Source: Planctomycetota bacterium
GTDB taxonomy: Bacteria > Planctomycetota > UBA1135 > UBA2386
Length of the DNA stretch: 64,000 nt
Direction of reading: 5' to 3'
NCBI GenBank assembly: GCA_020638695.1
Contig: JACKIB010000003.1
Location: 186,001 to 250,000 of the forward strand
Shown: piece after piece, positions 26,890 to 35,979 of the stretch
How the letters are laid out: the number at the start of each line of letters is the position of its first letter
How positions within the stretch are numbered: the stretch's first letter is position 1
Position numbers and translations under genes: made by a program
Notes under the pieces: model-generated
The model's input: only the letters and a program-made list of their open reading frames with translations
The model's database searches: none
Told to the model about the DNA's origin: nothing

Positions 26890-29484
26890 CTACTTTCCGC
26901 CGGCCGTGTCGAGCGTGCTGCGATTCACCTGGGGCGCCAGGTGGCGGTAGAGCGTGTCGAAGAAGCGCCGCACCTCGTCCGCGCTCTCGACGCTCAACGG
27001 TCCGTCGGGCAGCAGCTTGGCGAGGTTGAACAACCGCACGGGGTCGAGGATCTCCGACTTGCCGGCGCGCCGGGCCGACCCCAGCAGCTCCCGCCACGCC
27101 GCCTCGCGATCCTCGGAGACCAGCAAACCCGCCAGCACGAGACTCCGCTCGATACGCGATGACTTCTTGCGGTGATCGCGGCGCACCGCGATGCCACGGC
27201 GGAACGCCTGCTGCGCCTTGCCGGCGTGCTGCCGGGCCAAGTCCAGCAGATGGGCGGCCCGCGCCTCGTCGTCGGTCGCCGTCGCTGCATCCCCCGCCTG
27301 CCGCGCACGCTCGGCCGCGGCCCGGACCACCTGACTGCGGGCCTTGGCGATCGTCGCCTGACGCAGGTGGATCTGACCCTCGAGGTCCGCTCCGAACCAC
27401 GGCTGGCCGGGCCGGCGCACCGCCGATGCGTCGCGCAACGCCGCATCGACCTGCCCGCGCTCGGAGTGCACCAGCGCCAGCTCGTAGTGGGTGTTCCACA
27501 TCTCCGGACGCACCGCGAGCGCCTGCCGGAGGTAGCGCTCCGCGCGATCGAGTTCGCGCAAGCGACGGTACGCCACACCCAGGTTCTGGAGCGGTCCGTG
27601 CCGCGACGGCCGCACCTCGAGCGACTGTTCGAGTGGTGGGATGGCGTCCCGATAGCGCCCCAGCATGATGAGCGCGGTGCCGATCATGCCGCGGGTGCGC
27701 GCCGTAGGCTGGCCGTACAACCCCTCCAGAGTGTGAGCCTCGCTGATCACCTCGTGCAGCAACCGGTCGCGCTCGCCCTGTGGCAGCGAGCCCTCGGCGA
27801 CCGCGATCATCGCCAGGAGTCGCAGGTCCCGCGCCGGCGTGAACCCGCCCTCGGTTGCCTTCGTCAGCAGCTGCAGTGCTGTCTGGCTGCGCCGTTCGCG
27901 CAGCGCATGGAATCCGGCGACGAACGCGTCGTGCGCGGTGATCGGGGCCGGCAAGCCGCCGAGGTCGAGCGATTGGATACCGCGCTCGCCGCGCACCGCA
28001 CTTTCGTAGCGCTGCGACATGGCGCGCAGGTACGGCGTGCGCGCCACCTCGGCGATCCGGCGCGCATCGGCACAGGCCCGCGCGTGCTCGCCCGAATCCG
28101 CCAGCAGGGCGCTGCGCATCAGCAGAACCGGAACGTGCTCCGGGGAAAGCTCGAGGATCTCCGTGAGCAACGCGATGTCCGCCTGCCGCTGCTTGCCCAG
28201 CGAAACCGCAATCCGCTGGTCGGGTAGCCCCTCGATGCAGATGCGCGCCGGCAGCGAGTGCACCAGTCGCTGCAATCGCGCGTCGATCGAGCGCGCCCGC
28301 ACCGTGCGCCACAGCGGGATCACCAGTCCGAGCAGCAGCACGGCGAGCACCGCGCTGCCGATTGCCGCGGCTCGCTGCGGGCGGCGAAGCACCGCACGCC
28401 ACAGTCGGGCCGGCGGCGACAGCGGCCGCACACCTACCGGTCGATGCTCGAGGAAGGCGCGCAGATCGGTCTCGAGTGCCGACATCGAGCGGTAGCGGTG
28501 GCGCGGGCTGGCAGCCAGACCGCATTCGACGATCGCCTGCAGGTCGCGGTGCAGGTCGGGGCGAAGTGCGCCAATCGGCGCCGGCACCTCGCCACGCGCC
28601 AACCGCTGCATCACCTGCACCGGTTCGCCACGCAACGGCGGTTGCCCGGCGAGCGCATGGTAGAGCGTCGCGGTGAGGCCGTAGACGTCGGCCGCTGCCG
28701 GGTCCACCACCTCAGCACGGGCCTGCTCGGGAGCCATGTACTGCGGCGTGCCGAGCACCGCTTGTTCCAGCGTCGCATCGCTGCCGTGGTCGGTCTTCGC
28801 CAACCCGAAGTCGATCAACACCGCGCGGTAGCCTTCGGTGACGAACACGTTCGACGGTTTGATGTCGCGATGGAACACCCCGGCGTCGTGGGTCACACGC
28901 AGCGCACCGGCGAGATCGGCGGCCCATCCGGTGACCAAGCTCACGAAGCTCCCCGAAGGCGGCGGCGTCCCGAGCACTTCCGTCACCCACTCGGTCGACT
29001 CCGCGCCGGCGGGTCGCGCGGCGAGGATCTCCGCGAGCGAGGAACCAGCGAGGCATTCCATCACCAGGAACATCTGCGCCTGTTCGGTGCGCCCGAGGTC
29101 GTGGATCGCCACCACGTGCGGGTGGCTCAGCGCCGCCAGCGCCCGCCCCTCGCGCAAGAAGCGCACCTCGGCAGCCGAGCCGATCGACTGGGTGATCTTC
29201 ACCGCGACGTCGCGCTCGAGCTCCAGGTCCCGCGCCCGGTAGACCACGCCCATGGCGCCGCGCCCCAGACTGTGCTCCAAGCGATAGCGACCGTTGAAGG
29301 TCACCCCGACCAGCGGGTCGATGCGCAGCGCGGCGTCGTGCATCTGCGGCAGCGCGGCATCGACTCCGAGCGCGTCGGCGACCACCGCCATCAACTCGGC
29401 ATCCCCGCCGCACAGCTCACGCAGACCGAGTGGAATGCCGCGGTCCCGCGCCTCGAGCGCACGGGTCACGCAGCTGCGGAGCAC
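26890..29484 (-). CDS. Ser/Thr protein kinase with transmembrane helix and TPR domain
   Basis: This is an 864-residue PknB-type protein. The kinase domain covers about residues 65-345: LGRGAMGVVYRARDLELERDVAVKI, HRDIKPSNVFV, IDFGLAK, GTPQYMAPEQ. One membrane helix follows (AAAIGSAVLAVLLLGLVIPL, about 375-395). An outer part of about 450 residues with TPR-like helices comes last (LGVAYRRLRELDRAERYLRQALAVRPEMWNTHYELAL). All catalytic residues are present. The start is GTG 29484; an in-frame TTG about 65 bp upstream is possible. It is head-to-head with the ELWxxDGT gene across a hairpin-rich spacer. This is a common planctomycete kinase architecture. Confidence 0.9.
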   Translation of the reverse strand: MLRSCVTRALEARDRGIPLGLRELCGGDAELMAVVADALGVDAALPQMHDAALRIDPLVGVTFNGRYRLEHSLGRGAMGVVYRARDLELERDVAVKITQSIGSAAEVRFLREGRALAALSHPHVVAIHDLGRTEQAQMFLVMECLAGSSLAEILAARPAGAESTEWVTEVLGTPPPSGSFVSLVTGWAADLAGALRVTHDAGVFHRDIKPSNVFVTEGYRAVLIDFGLAKTDHGSDATLEQAVLGTPQYMAPEQARAEVVDPAAADVYGLTATLYHALAGQPPLRGEPVQVMQRLARGEVPAPIGALRPDLHRDLQAIVECGLAASPRHRYRSMSALETDLRAFLEHRPVGVRPLSPPARLWRAVLRRPQRAAAIGSAVLAVLLLGLVIPLWRTVRARSIDARLQRLVHSLPARICIEGLPDQRIAVSLGKQRQADIALLTEILELSPEHVPVLLMRSALLADSGEHARACADARRIAEVARTPYLRAMSQRYESAVRGERGIQSLDLGGLPAPITAHDAFVAGFHALRERRSQTALQLLTKATEGGFTPARDLRLLAMIAVAEGSLPQGERDRLLHEVISEAHTLEGLYGQPTARTRGMIGTALIMLGRYRDAIPPLEQSLEVRPSRHGPLQNLGVAYRRLRELDRAERYLRQALAVRPEMWNTHYELALVHSERGQVDAALRDASAVRRPGQPWFGADLEGQIHLRQATIAKARSQVVRAAAERARQAGDAATATDDEARAAHLLDLARQHAGKAQQAFRRGIAVRRDHRKKSSRIERSLVLAGLLVSEDREAAWRELLGSARRAGKSEILDPVRLFNLAKLLPDGPLSVESADEVRRFFDTLYRHLAPQVNRSTLDTAGGK

Positions 29485-29569
29485 GGTACTCGCGTATTGG
29501 CGCGCCGAGTGGGTCCGGGATTCGGTGGGGTCCAGGCAGTTCTCCTGTTGCAGAAGACCCGAGCGGAAT

Positions 29570-29681
29570 CCCGGGTTTTAGCAGACCCGGGGAGCGCCGA
29601 AAACGGTCCGGCCGAGTCGGGGGATCCCGGAGTCCCGGATCGGGACACCCGCGAAGCATCCCCCGCTACCCCGGTGGTAGC
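29570..29681. promoter_or_regulatory. Divergent promoter region with several hairpins
   Basis: The 286-bp spacer between the kinase and the ELWxxDGT gene holds a 7-bp stem CCCGGGT/ACCCGGG with an 8-base loop at 29570-29591 and a 6-bp stem GCTACC/GGTAGC with a 5-base loop at 29665-29681, with other CCCGG runs between. They could be operators, 5'-leader structures or terminators; the sequence does not decide. Confidence 0.3.
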
Positions 29682-29770
29682 ATTCCCCCGTCGCCAAGCG
29701 TTCCGGCACCGGTGTTTCGGGCCGACCAGGGCCGCGGCGCCTAGGGGACCGGCGACTCACACCTCGCGTC

Positions 29771-31534
29771 ATGCAAGCTCACACGTTCGTCCGCAGCCTC
29801 GTCTGCGCCTCGTTGTTCGCCACCGTCGCTCCTTGCCAGCAGGTGGTCTCCATCGATGTCAACCCCAGCGGGGACAGCACACCGAACTACTTCGTCAACG
29901 CCAACGGCACGCTCTACTTCAGCGCCACCCATCCGACCAGCGGTCGCGAGCTGTGGAAGTCCGACGGCACGCAAGCCGGCACCAAGCTGGCCGTGGACAT
30001 CGAGCCGGGTCCGGGCAGCTCCAACCCGATCTACTCGATGGCGACCGGCAGGACGCTGTTCTGCACCGCCACCACCAGTGCCGCAGGAACCGAGCTGGTC
30101 GCCGTCGACCTGTCCACCGACACCGCCACCGTGCTCGATCTGATGCCCGGGGCGACGAGCTCCAACCCCGGGATCATCGTGTTCTTCCAGGGCCGTGCCT
30201 ACTTCGCCGCCACCGGCGCCGCGGGTCGCGAGCTGTGGTGCTCCGACGGAACCACCGCGGGGACCTACCAGGTCGCGGACCTGGCTCCCGGGTCGGCGAG
30301 TTCCGACCCGAACTACTTCTGCGAATACCGGGGCAAGCTCTACTTCCAAGCCACCACCCCGGCGAACGGCACCGAGCTGTTCGTCACCGACGGCACCACA
30401 GCGGGTACCACGCTGGCGCTCGAGCTGCAGGCCGGTAGTGCGAGCAGCAACCCCGCGTTCATGACCGTGTTCCGCGGCGAGATCGTGTTCCAAGCCGACA
30501 CCCCTACGCAGGGCCTGGAGCTGATCAGCTGGGACGGCACCACCGCGCGAGTGTTCGACATCGCGACCGGCACGGCGAGCTCGGGGCCGCGCCCCGGCCG
30601 CTCCAACAACTACCCGCCTGGACACGGGCTGCGCTTCGCCGCCAATGCTTCCGTGCTCTACATGCGCGCCAGCACACCCGCGACCGGCGTCGAGCTGTTC
30701 AAGTTCGACGGTACCACGGCTTCGCTGGTCCGCGACATCCGGCCCGGCACCACCGGGTCGGAGTGCTACGACATCGAGTTCTTCGGCGACGAGGTGATCT
30801 TCACGGCGAACGACGGACCGAGCGGGTTGGAGCCCTGGATGAGCTCCGGTACTGCGGCGACCACTCGCCGCATTGCCGACCTCGCCACCGGTGCGGGCGG
30901 CAGCAACTCCGAGAACTACACGCCGCTCGGTTCGCGCCGGATGATCTTCGAGAGCAAGGTCACCGGAGCCGGAGAAGAGCTGGTGATCACCGACGGGACC
31001 AACTCCACGCTGATCGACCTGTGGCCAGGCGCGACCAGCTCGTTCGCCGCCGAACTGCTGCCGATCGATGGTCGGGTGTTCTTCAACGGCCAGCATCCGA
31101 CGATCGGCTACGAACTGCACGTGCTCGACACCGGCGCGATGGCGATCCCGTTCGGCAACGGTTGCGCGTCGAGCGCCCCGCACCCGGTGCTCGGCGGCAC
31201 CGACCCGGTGCTCAGCGGGTCCGCATCGATCGCGTTCGAGCAGGCGCTACCGAACAGCCCCGCGCTGGTCTGCGTCGGGCGGCGCGCGCCCAGCTCGACG
31301 CTGATCGACTTCGGCAGCGGCTGCTACGTCTACCTCGACTTCACCAAGCCGGTGATCTTCCACGGCGCCACCACCGATGCGCAGGGCCGCTGGTCGCAGG
31401 GGTTCGCGGTCGGCAGCAGCCCGAGCACGCTGGGGATCAGCCTCGGCGTTCAGGTTGCGGTTCCCAATGCCACTGCGTTCCCGCCGCTCGGCGTGGACCT
31501 GTCGAACCTGCTGATGATGACCATCGGCAACTGA
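29771..31534 (+). CDS. Secreted ELWxxDGT-repeat (hyalin-like propeller) protein
   Basis: This 587-residue protein has a signal peptide (MQAHTFVRSLVCASLFATVAPC). At least eight ELWxxDGT-type repeats cover residues 40-450 (GRELWKSDGTQAGTK, GRELWCSDGTTAGTY, GTELFVTDGTTAGTT, EELVITDGT and weaker ones), probably forming a beta-propeller. Residues 455-587 form the beta-rich C-terminal domain shared with the LamG protein and the esterase. It is likely a surface protein. Function is unknown; such proteins are abundant in planctomycetes and delta-proteobacteria. Confidence 0.83.
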   Translation: MQAHTFVRSLVCASLFATVAPCQQVVSIDVNPSGDSTPNYFVNANGTLYFSATHPTSGRELWKSDGTQAGTKLAVDIEPGPGSSNPIYSMATGRTLFCTATTSAAGTELVAVDLSTDTATVLDLMPGATSSNPGIIVFFQGRAYFAATGAAGRELWCSDGTTAGTYQVADLAPGSASSDPNYFCEYRGKLYFQATTPANGTELFVTDGTTAGTTLALELQAGSASSNPAFMTVFRGEIVFQADTPTQGLELISWDGTTARVFDIATGTASSGPRPGRSNNYPPGHGLRFAANASVLYMRASTPATGVELFKFDGTTASLVRDIRPGTTGSECYDIEFFGDEVIFTANDGPSGLEPWMSSGTAATTRRIADLATGAGGSNSENYTPLGSRRMIFESKVTGAGEELVITDGTNSTLIDLWPGATSSFAAELLPIDGRVFFNGQHPTIGYELHVLDTGAMAIPFGNGCASSAPHPVLGGTDPVLSGSASIAFEQALPNSPALVCVGRRAPSSTLIDFGSGCYVYLDFTKPVIFHGATTDAQGRWSQGFAVGSSPSTLGISLGVQVAVPNATAFPPLGVDLSNLLMMTIGN

Positions 31535-31597
31535 CCGGGCCGGGAAGAACCGCGGTTCGCCCGCAACGGTCCGCGGGCCTGCTGCATAGAGCACCGC

Positions 31598-34357
31598 GTG
31601 AACCTGGAACACACGTTCGCCGCGTGGGTCGATCATCATGACCCGGCCGCACTGAGTCGGGTCTTCGACGCGACTGCGGGGCGGCTGCTGCTGCTCGCCA
31701 CCCACGTCAGTAGCGACGCCTCCTCCGCGGAGGACCTGCTTCAGGCGACGTTCCTGGCGGCGATGCGGGCACGGGACACGTGGGACCGAGGTCGCCCGCT
31801 GTGGCCGTGGCTCGCGACCATCCTGCACAACGAAGCGCGGATGGAGCTGCGGCGGCGGCGCCGCCGACGTGAAGTGTCGATCGGCGCCGCGGGGGACACA
31901 GCGGCCGCGGTCGCCGATCCGGCGCGGTTGGCCGAGTCCGAGGAGGCGTTCGGCGCGGTTGTCGAAGCAATCGACGGAATGCCCCTGCAGTACCGCCAGG
32001 TGCTGCGCCTCCGGCTGGTGCACGGCCTGCGCAACGTCGAGATCGCACGCGCGCTCGAGGTCCCCGTGGGCACGGTGCGCGCCAGGGTGCACCGCGGCCT
32101 GGCGCGGTTGCGCGCGGCTCTGCCGACGGGCGTCGCGAGTATGGCGGCGTGCTGGCTCGCGAGCGAAGGCGCCCTACTGGCACAGGTTCGGGTCGAGGTC
32201 ATGGCGCACGCGGCGGAGCTGCAAGCCGTGGGCACCGGCGCCGCGGGCGTGGCCACGACACCGGCGAGTCCGTTGCTGATCGGAGGTCTGTGCACGATGC
32301 ACTCCAAGTCCCTTGTTTGGTTCGCGGTCGGAGCCGCACTCGTGCTGCTCCTCGCGTTCGCGATGCACAATCCCGCGCTGCCCCGCGACACCCCGGCGAG
32401 TCCGACGCCCCCCATGCGGTTCCGCGGCGCGGCGCCCGGCGCTGCGGAAAACGAACGACGCACGACCGGCGAAGCCGCGATTCACAGAACGGAGGCAGCC
32501 ACCCCGACTTGGCCACTGATCGTCACCGTCAAGCGACCCTCTGGTGAACCGATCGCCGGTGCAAACGTCCACGTGTGGGCGGCCGCCCGCGGCGGCGAGT
32601 ATCGCGACACAGGCGTACACGATGAACTCGCGTCGGGTCGCACCGCCGCCGACGGCACCTACCGCTGCGAGCTCGACCCGATCCGCGACCTGACCGGTCT
32701 CAATCGTCGTTCCAGCGTGCTCTGCGTGTCGGCGCGGCACGGGGCGCGCTACGCCGACTCGATCCTGGCGCTTCCCCGGGTCAGCACTCCGCGCGACTTC
32801 GACACCGAGATCGTGTTGGAACCTGCGTTCCGCGTGGTCGGCCGGGCGTTCGACAGCGGCGGAGCAAGGGTGGCGGGAGCGCGGATCTACCAGGTCTCTG
32901 CGTTGTCCGGTGCGCCGTCGGAACGATTCGAGCGAACCGGAGTGGACGGTCGCTTCGACGTGTCCTTGCCGGGCCCGGATCCAGGACTCGGACTGCTGGT
33001 CTCCCACTCGGGTCGCGGCACCGCGATCGCGAAGTTCCCCGAGCACACCGCTGCCCGCGCGACCGACTCGACGATCGACGTCGGCGACGTCGTGCTCGAG
33101 CAGTTCGGTAGGATCCGCGGCCGCGTGGTCCTCGCCGATGGGATCGGATTGGGGGGCTTCCCGGTGCTGGTACGCGAACTCGACGCGGCGATGCTCGCTG
33201 CCATCGCCCGCGACCCCGCGGTCCTGGTCCGGCCGATCCTAGGCAACAACGGTGACCGCTTGCAGTGGAGCGATGGGCACTTCGTCCACACGATCACGCG
33301 CTCGTTCACCGCCGCGGACGGCTCGTTCTGCTGTGTCGGACTGGATCCAGATCGGGCCTATGCCGTGTCCGTGTTCGACACGACGATGCAGAAGATCTCC
33401 GTCCTCGCCCGCCCCGGAGACGCGCCGGTGCTGCTCACCGTCGATCGCCAGCTCCTCACCCTGGATGTGCGAGACGAGTCGGGCGCACGCCTACCCGGGG
33501 CGAACATCGCCGCGCGGGGCTTCGACCCCGCGTCGAAGCGAGCGAAAGAGCGTGCGGCGCGCGGGTTCTCTCCCGAACCGTCGGTCGTCGCGCGCTTCTA
33601 CCCGACCGACGCGCACGGGCGACGGCTGCTGCTGTCGCCATTTGGGTGGGATTGGCGGATCGGATCGTTCGACGAAATCGCCCGGGACGAACCCCTTCTG
33701 CACACCGCGACCGCGGGCATCCACCGGGTCGAGAGAACCCTGGTCCTGCGTGAGGAAACGCGTTTCGGAGCGCTCGACCTCTCGGTCGTCGACGAGCAAG
33801 GCAAACCCTGGCGACAGTTCGGATTCGTGTTGCGCTGTCTCGATCGAGAGCTGGAGCGTAACCACCGACGCCTCATCCCACCCGCCGACGCCGTGCTCAA
33901 CGTGCGGGACCTGCTTGCCGGGCGCTGGCAGCTGACGACGTACCTCGGGCAGGAGCTGTTCTTCCCGCTGGAGATTCACGCCCGCGGGCACCTGACCCAA
34001 GAACTCGTGGTCGAGGCGGACACGACGACCGCAGTCCGCGTCGTCGCGCGCCCCGCCGGCGTGGTCCGCCTCCTGCTGCACTCCGCCACCCCTCCGGCCG
34101 GCCGCGTCTGGTCGGAGCTTCGAATCCGCATCGGCCAGGACGGGGTGGACCTGCCGTACCGCGCCTACGACCGCGCCAACCCGTTGCAGAGCCCGAGCAA
34201 GCCCCGCTACGGCGTGCCGTTGGTGTGTGGGACCGCGCTGACACCCGGCGCGCACGAGATCGCGATCGACGCCCATGGCTACCGTACCGCACGCGTCCGG
34301 GTAACCGTCGCCGCTGATCGCTGTGTCACGGAACAGGTCGAGATGATGCGCAACTGA
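31598..34357 (+). CDS. ECF sigma factor fused to a transmembrane segment and a large carboxypeptidase-regulatory-like C-terminal region
   Basis: This is a 919-residue protein. Residues 1-90 hold sigma region 2 (SSAEDLLQATFLAAMRARDTWDRGRPLWPWLATILHNEARMELRRR). Residues 125-180 hold region 4 with its helix-turn-helix (RNVEIARALEVPVGTVRARVHRGLARLRAAL). One membrane helix lies at 237-255 (SLVWFAVGAALVLLLAFAM). Some 650 residues of repeated beta-sandwich-like modules follow (TVKRPSGEPIAGANVHVW, VVGRAFDSGGARVAGARIY, IRGRVVLADGIGLGGFPVLV), resembling carboxypeptidase regulatory domains. It starts at GTG 31598. The layout is that of a one-piece sensor-sigma, with the sensing part outside the membrane; release would need proteolysis. 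Confidence 0.87.
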   Translation: MNLEHTFAAWVDHHDPAALSRVFDATAGRLLLLATHVSSDASSAEDLLQATFLAAMRARDTWDRGRPLWPWLATILHNEARMELRRRRRRREVSIGAAGDTAAAVADPARLAESEEAFGAVVEAIDGMPLQYRQVLRLRLVHGLRNVEIARALEVPVGTVRARVHRGLARLRAALPTGVASMAACWLASEGALLAQVRVEVMAHAAELQAVGTGAAGVATTPASPLLIGGLCTMHSKSLVWFAVGAALVLLLAFAMHNPALPRDTPASPTPPMRFRGAAPGAAENERRTTGEAAIHRTEAATPTWPLIVTVKRPSGEPIAGANVHVWAAARGGEYRDTGVHDELASGRTAADGTYRCELDPIRDLTGLNRRSSVLCVSARHGARYADSILALPRVSTPRDFDTEIVLEPAFRVVGRAFDSGGARVAGARIYQVSALSGAPSERFERTGVDGRFDVSLPGPDPGLGLLVSHSGRGTAIAKFPEHTAARATDSTIDVGDVVLEQFGRIRGRVVLADGIGLGGFPVLVRELDAAMLAAIARDPAVLVRPILGNNGDRLQWSDGHFVHTITRSFTAADGSFCCVGLDPDRAYAVSVFDTTMQKISVLARPGDAPVLLTVDRQLLTLDVRDESGARLPGANIAARGFDPASKRAKERAARGFSPEPSVVARFYPTDAHGRRLLLSPFGWDWRIGSFDEIARDEPLLHTATAGIHRVERTLVLREETRFGALDLSVVDEQGKPWRQFGFVLRCLDRELERNHRRLIPPADAVLNVRDLLAGRWQLTTYLGQELFFPLEIHARGHLTQELVVEADTTTAVRVVARPAGVVRLLLHSATPPAGRVWSELRIRIGQDGVDLPYRAYDRANPLQSPSKPRYGVPLVCGTALTPGAHEIAIDAHGYRTARVRVTVAADRCVTEQVEMMRN

Positions 34358-34390
34358 CCGGACACCGCGGTCGAGTCCGGACTGTTCACG

Positions 34391-34525
34391 AGCAGCGTCG
34401 CGAGATCGTGCAAGGTCGTTGCCGGCGACAAGAACGGCAGGTTCTGCCCGGAGGCTGGTTGCCTCTCCGTCGAGGATCAGGTCCTGACGTTCGGCGAGGC
34501 CGGCAGCGACGTTGCGCGCTCGTAG
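34391..34525 (+). pseudogene. Coding-like remnant, copy B (homologous to copy A near 380)
   Basis: The frame ends at TAG 34523-34525 and reads SSVARSCKVVAGDKN, then GCLSVEDQVLTFGEAGSDV. It matches copy A at 379-500 in two blocks. It begins just after the stop of the sigma-fusion gene, with no start codon of its own in this frame. It may be the surviving 3' end of a lost gene or a short domain cassette. The spacer up to 34612 shows nothing more. Confidence 0.4.
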
Positions 34526-34612
34526 CCGTGTCGTCGCAGCGCCTTGGGCGCGGACCTACTGACGCAGCCACACTTGCTACGGACCCCAGACGACGGACAC
34601 CGGTGGGTGTCG

Positions 34613-35302
34613 CTACCGCTCGGCTGGCTCCGGCTGCTCGATCCCTTCTGCCTGGTCGCGCGAGTCGAGCAGCCGATTGAGATCGACCAGCGCGTCCCTC
34701 AACTCACGCGGAGCGGGGTGCAAGTTGCAACGCCTGAAGCGGTCGCCGGACTGCGCCGCCCGCAACACGCGACCGAGCTCCAGTACCGGCCGGACGACGT
34801 GACTGCCCAGGCGGCGGCCCAAGAACAGGGAGAGCCCCAGCGAGGCGATGGCGACCAACGCCGCCGCCCAAGCACCCGCGCGTCCGAGGCGTTGTGCCTC
34901 GCGGTCGGCGCGCTGCATCGCGTCGCGGTTGATCGCGATGAGCCGGCGCAAGTCCACGATCAGGGTGTTTCGGGCGGTGGCGTCACCCGCGACCGCGGCG
35001 GGCACGAGTTGCCGAATCGCCTCGATCACCGCCGGTTCGCGATCCTCGGTGATGTTGCTGGCGATGCGCTCGATCGCCGCCGCGACCCGCGTGCGGTCGT
35101 CCGGATCGTCGATCGCTCCCGGGCGGCCTGCCAACACCGTCAGGATGTCTTCCGCGGCGAAGATGGTCGCGTCGTTGCGCAACAAGATCCGTTCGGCGGC
35201 CGGACCCATGCGCAGAAACAGCCCGATCGCCGCGAACGCCAGACCGACGTTCAGCGCGACGAAGCCGAGCACCGCAACCGAGAGGTCGCTTTGCAGTCGC
35301 AT
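34613..35302 (-). CDS. HAMP-like two-helix membrane protein, third gene of the trk operon
   Basis: This 229-residue protein has a first membrane helix at residues 8-30 (VAVLGFVALNVGLAFAAIGLF), an extracytoplasmic helical region of about 110 residues, and a second helix near 143-162 (WAAALVAIASLGLSLFLGRRLG). A HAMP-like linker follows (HVVRPVLELGRVLRAAQSGDRF). It then stops, without the histidine kinase or chemoreceptor domain that normally comes next. It may be a truncated sensor or a signalling adaptor. The start is 2 bp after the trkA stop, so it is co-translated with potassium-uptake genes and may sense a related stress. Confidence 0.7.
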   Translation of the reverse strand: MRLQSDLSVAVLGFVALNVGLAFAAIGLFLRMGPAAERILLRNDATIFAAEDILTVLAGRPGAIDDPDDRTRVAAAIERIASNITEDREPAVIEAIRQLVPAAVAGDATARNTLIVDLRRLIAINRDAMQRADREAQRLGRAGAWAAALVAIASLGLSLFLGRRLGSHVVRPVLELGRVLRAAQSGDRFRRCNLHPAPRELRDALVDLNRLLDSRDQAEGIEQPEPAER

Positions 35303-35304
35303 GG

Positions 35305-35973
35305 TCAGTGCTTCTCCATCATCTTCGCAACGACGCCCTCGCGCGCGACGACCACCATCACATCTCCCTCCGCGAGCACGGTGTCGGCGTCGGGCAGAAC
35401 CACTGTTCCACTCGTTCCCTTGCGGATCGCGACCACGGTGACGCCGAACGCATTCGGCAACCGCAGCTGACCGAGCGACCGGGAGACGAACGCCTCGGGG
35501 GTGACGACCTCGCTGAGCAGCACACCTTCGCCCAGCAACATCTCCCCCTTGATCCCGGCGTGCACGATCTGACTGGCGAACCGCTCGCCGAACGCGCGCT
35601 CGGGGTTCACGACCTGGTGGGCGCCAACCAGTTTGAGAATGCGCGCGTGCACGTCGTCGTTGGCGCGCGCGATGACGCGGGTCGCCCCGGCCTGCCGCAA
35701 CAACGCGGTGCAGATGATCGACGCCTCCTTCGCGTCATCGCCGATCGCGCACACGCAGACGTCGCGCTTTTCCGGCGACGTCCGAGCCAGCGCTTCCATG
35801 TCGGTAGCGTCGAAGCACATCGCCTCGGCAACTTCCGCCGCGACGGCCTGCACCCGTTCCTCGACCGAGTCGACCGCCAGCACCTCCACGCCGTGTCCCG
35901 CCAGTGAGCGCACGACGCTCGTCCCGAAGTGACCCAGCCCGATCACGATCGCTTGCTGCCTACGCTTTGCCAT
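35305..35973 (-). CDS. trkA: Trk/Ktr potassium uptake regulatory subunit (TrkA/KtrA-type RCK protein)
   Basis: This 222-residue protein has an RCK-N Rossmann domain with IVIGLGHFGTSVVRSLAGHGVEVLAVD (glycine motif, then the Asp that contacts NAD ribose) and an RCK-C domain in the last 80 residues. It is a single-RCK protein of KtrA/KtrC size, not the double TrkA of E. coli. It gates the TrkH channel in response to nucleotide. The start is set at ATG 35971-35973, 7 nt after a GGAG; GTG 35976 is one codon earlier. The 17-bp tandem repeat lies directly upstream. Confidence 0.9.
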   Translation of the reverse strand: MAKRRQQAIVIGLGHFGTSVVRSLAGHGVEVLAVDSVEERVQAVAAEVAEAMCFDATDMEALARTSPEKRDVCVCAIGDDAKEASIICTALLRQAGATRVIARANDDVHARILKLVGAHQVVNPERAFGERFASQIVHAGIKGEMLLGEGVLLSEVVTPEAFVSRSLGQLRLPNAFGVTVVAIRKGTSGTVVLPDADTVLAEGDVMVVVAREGVVAKMMEKH

Positions 35974-35979
35974 CACAGT

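Noticed and set aside
28258..30438. 726-residue + strand frame crossing the kinase and the ELWxxDGT gene
   Set aside because: It spans the divergent promoter region and contains no domain; a shadow.
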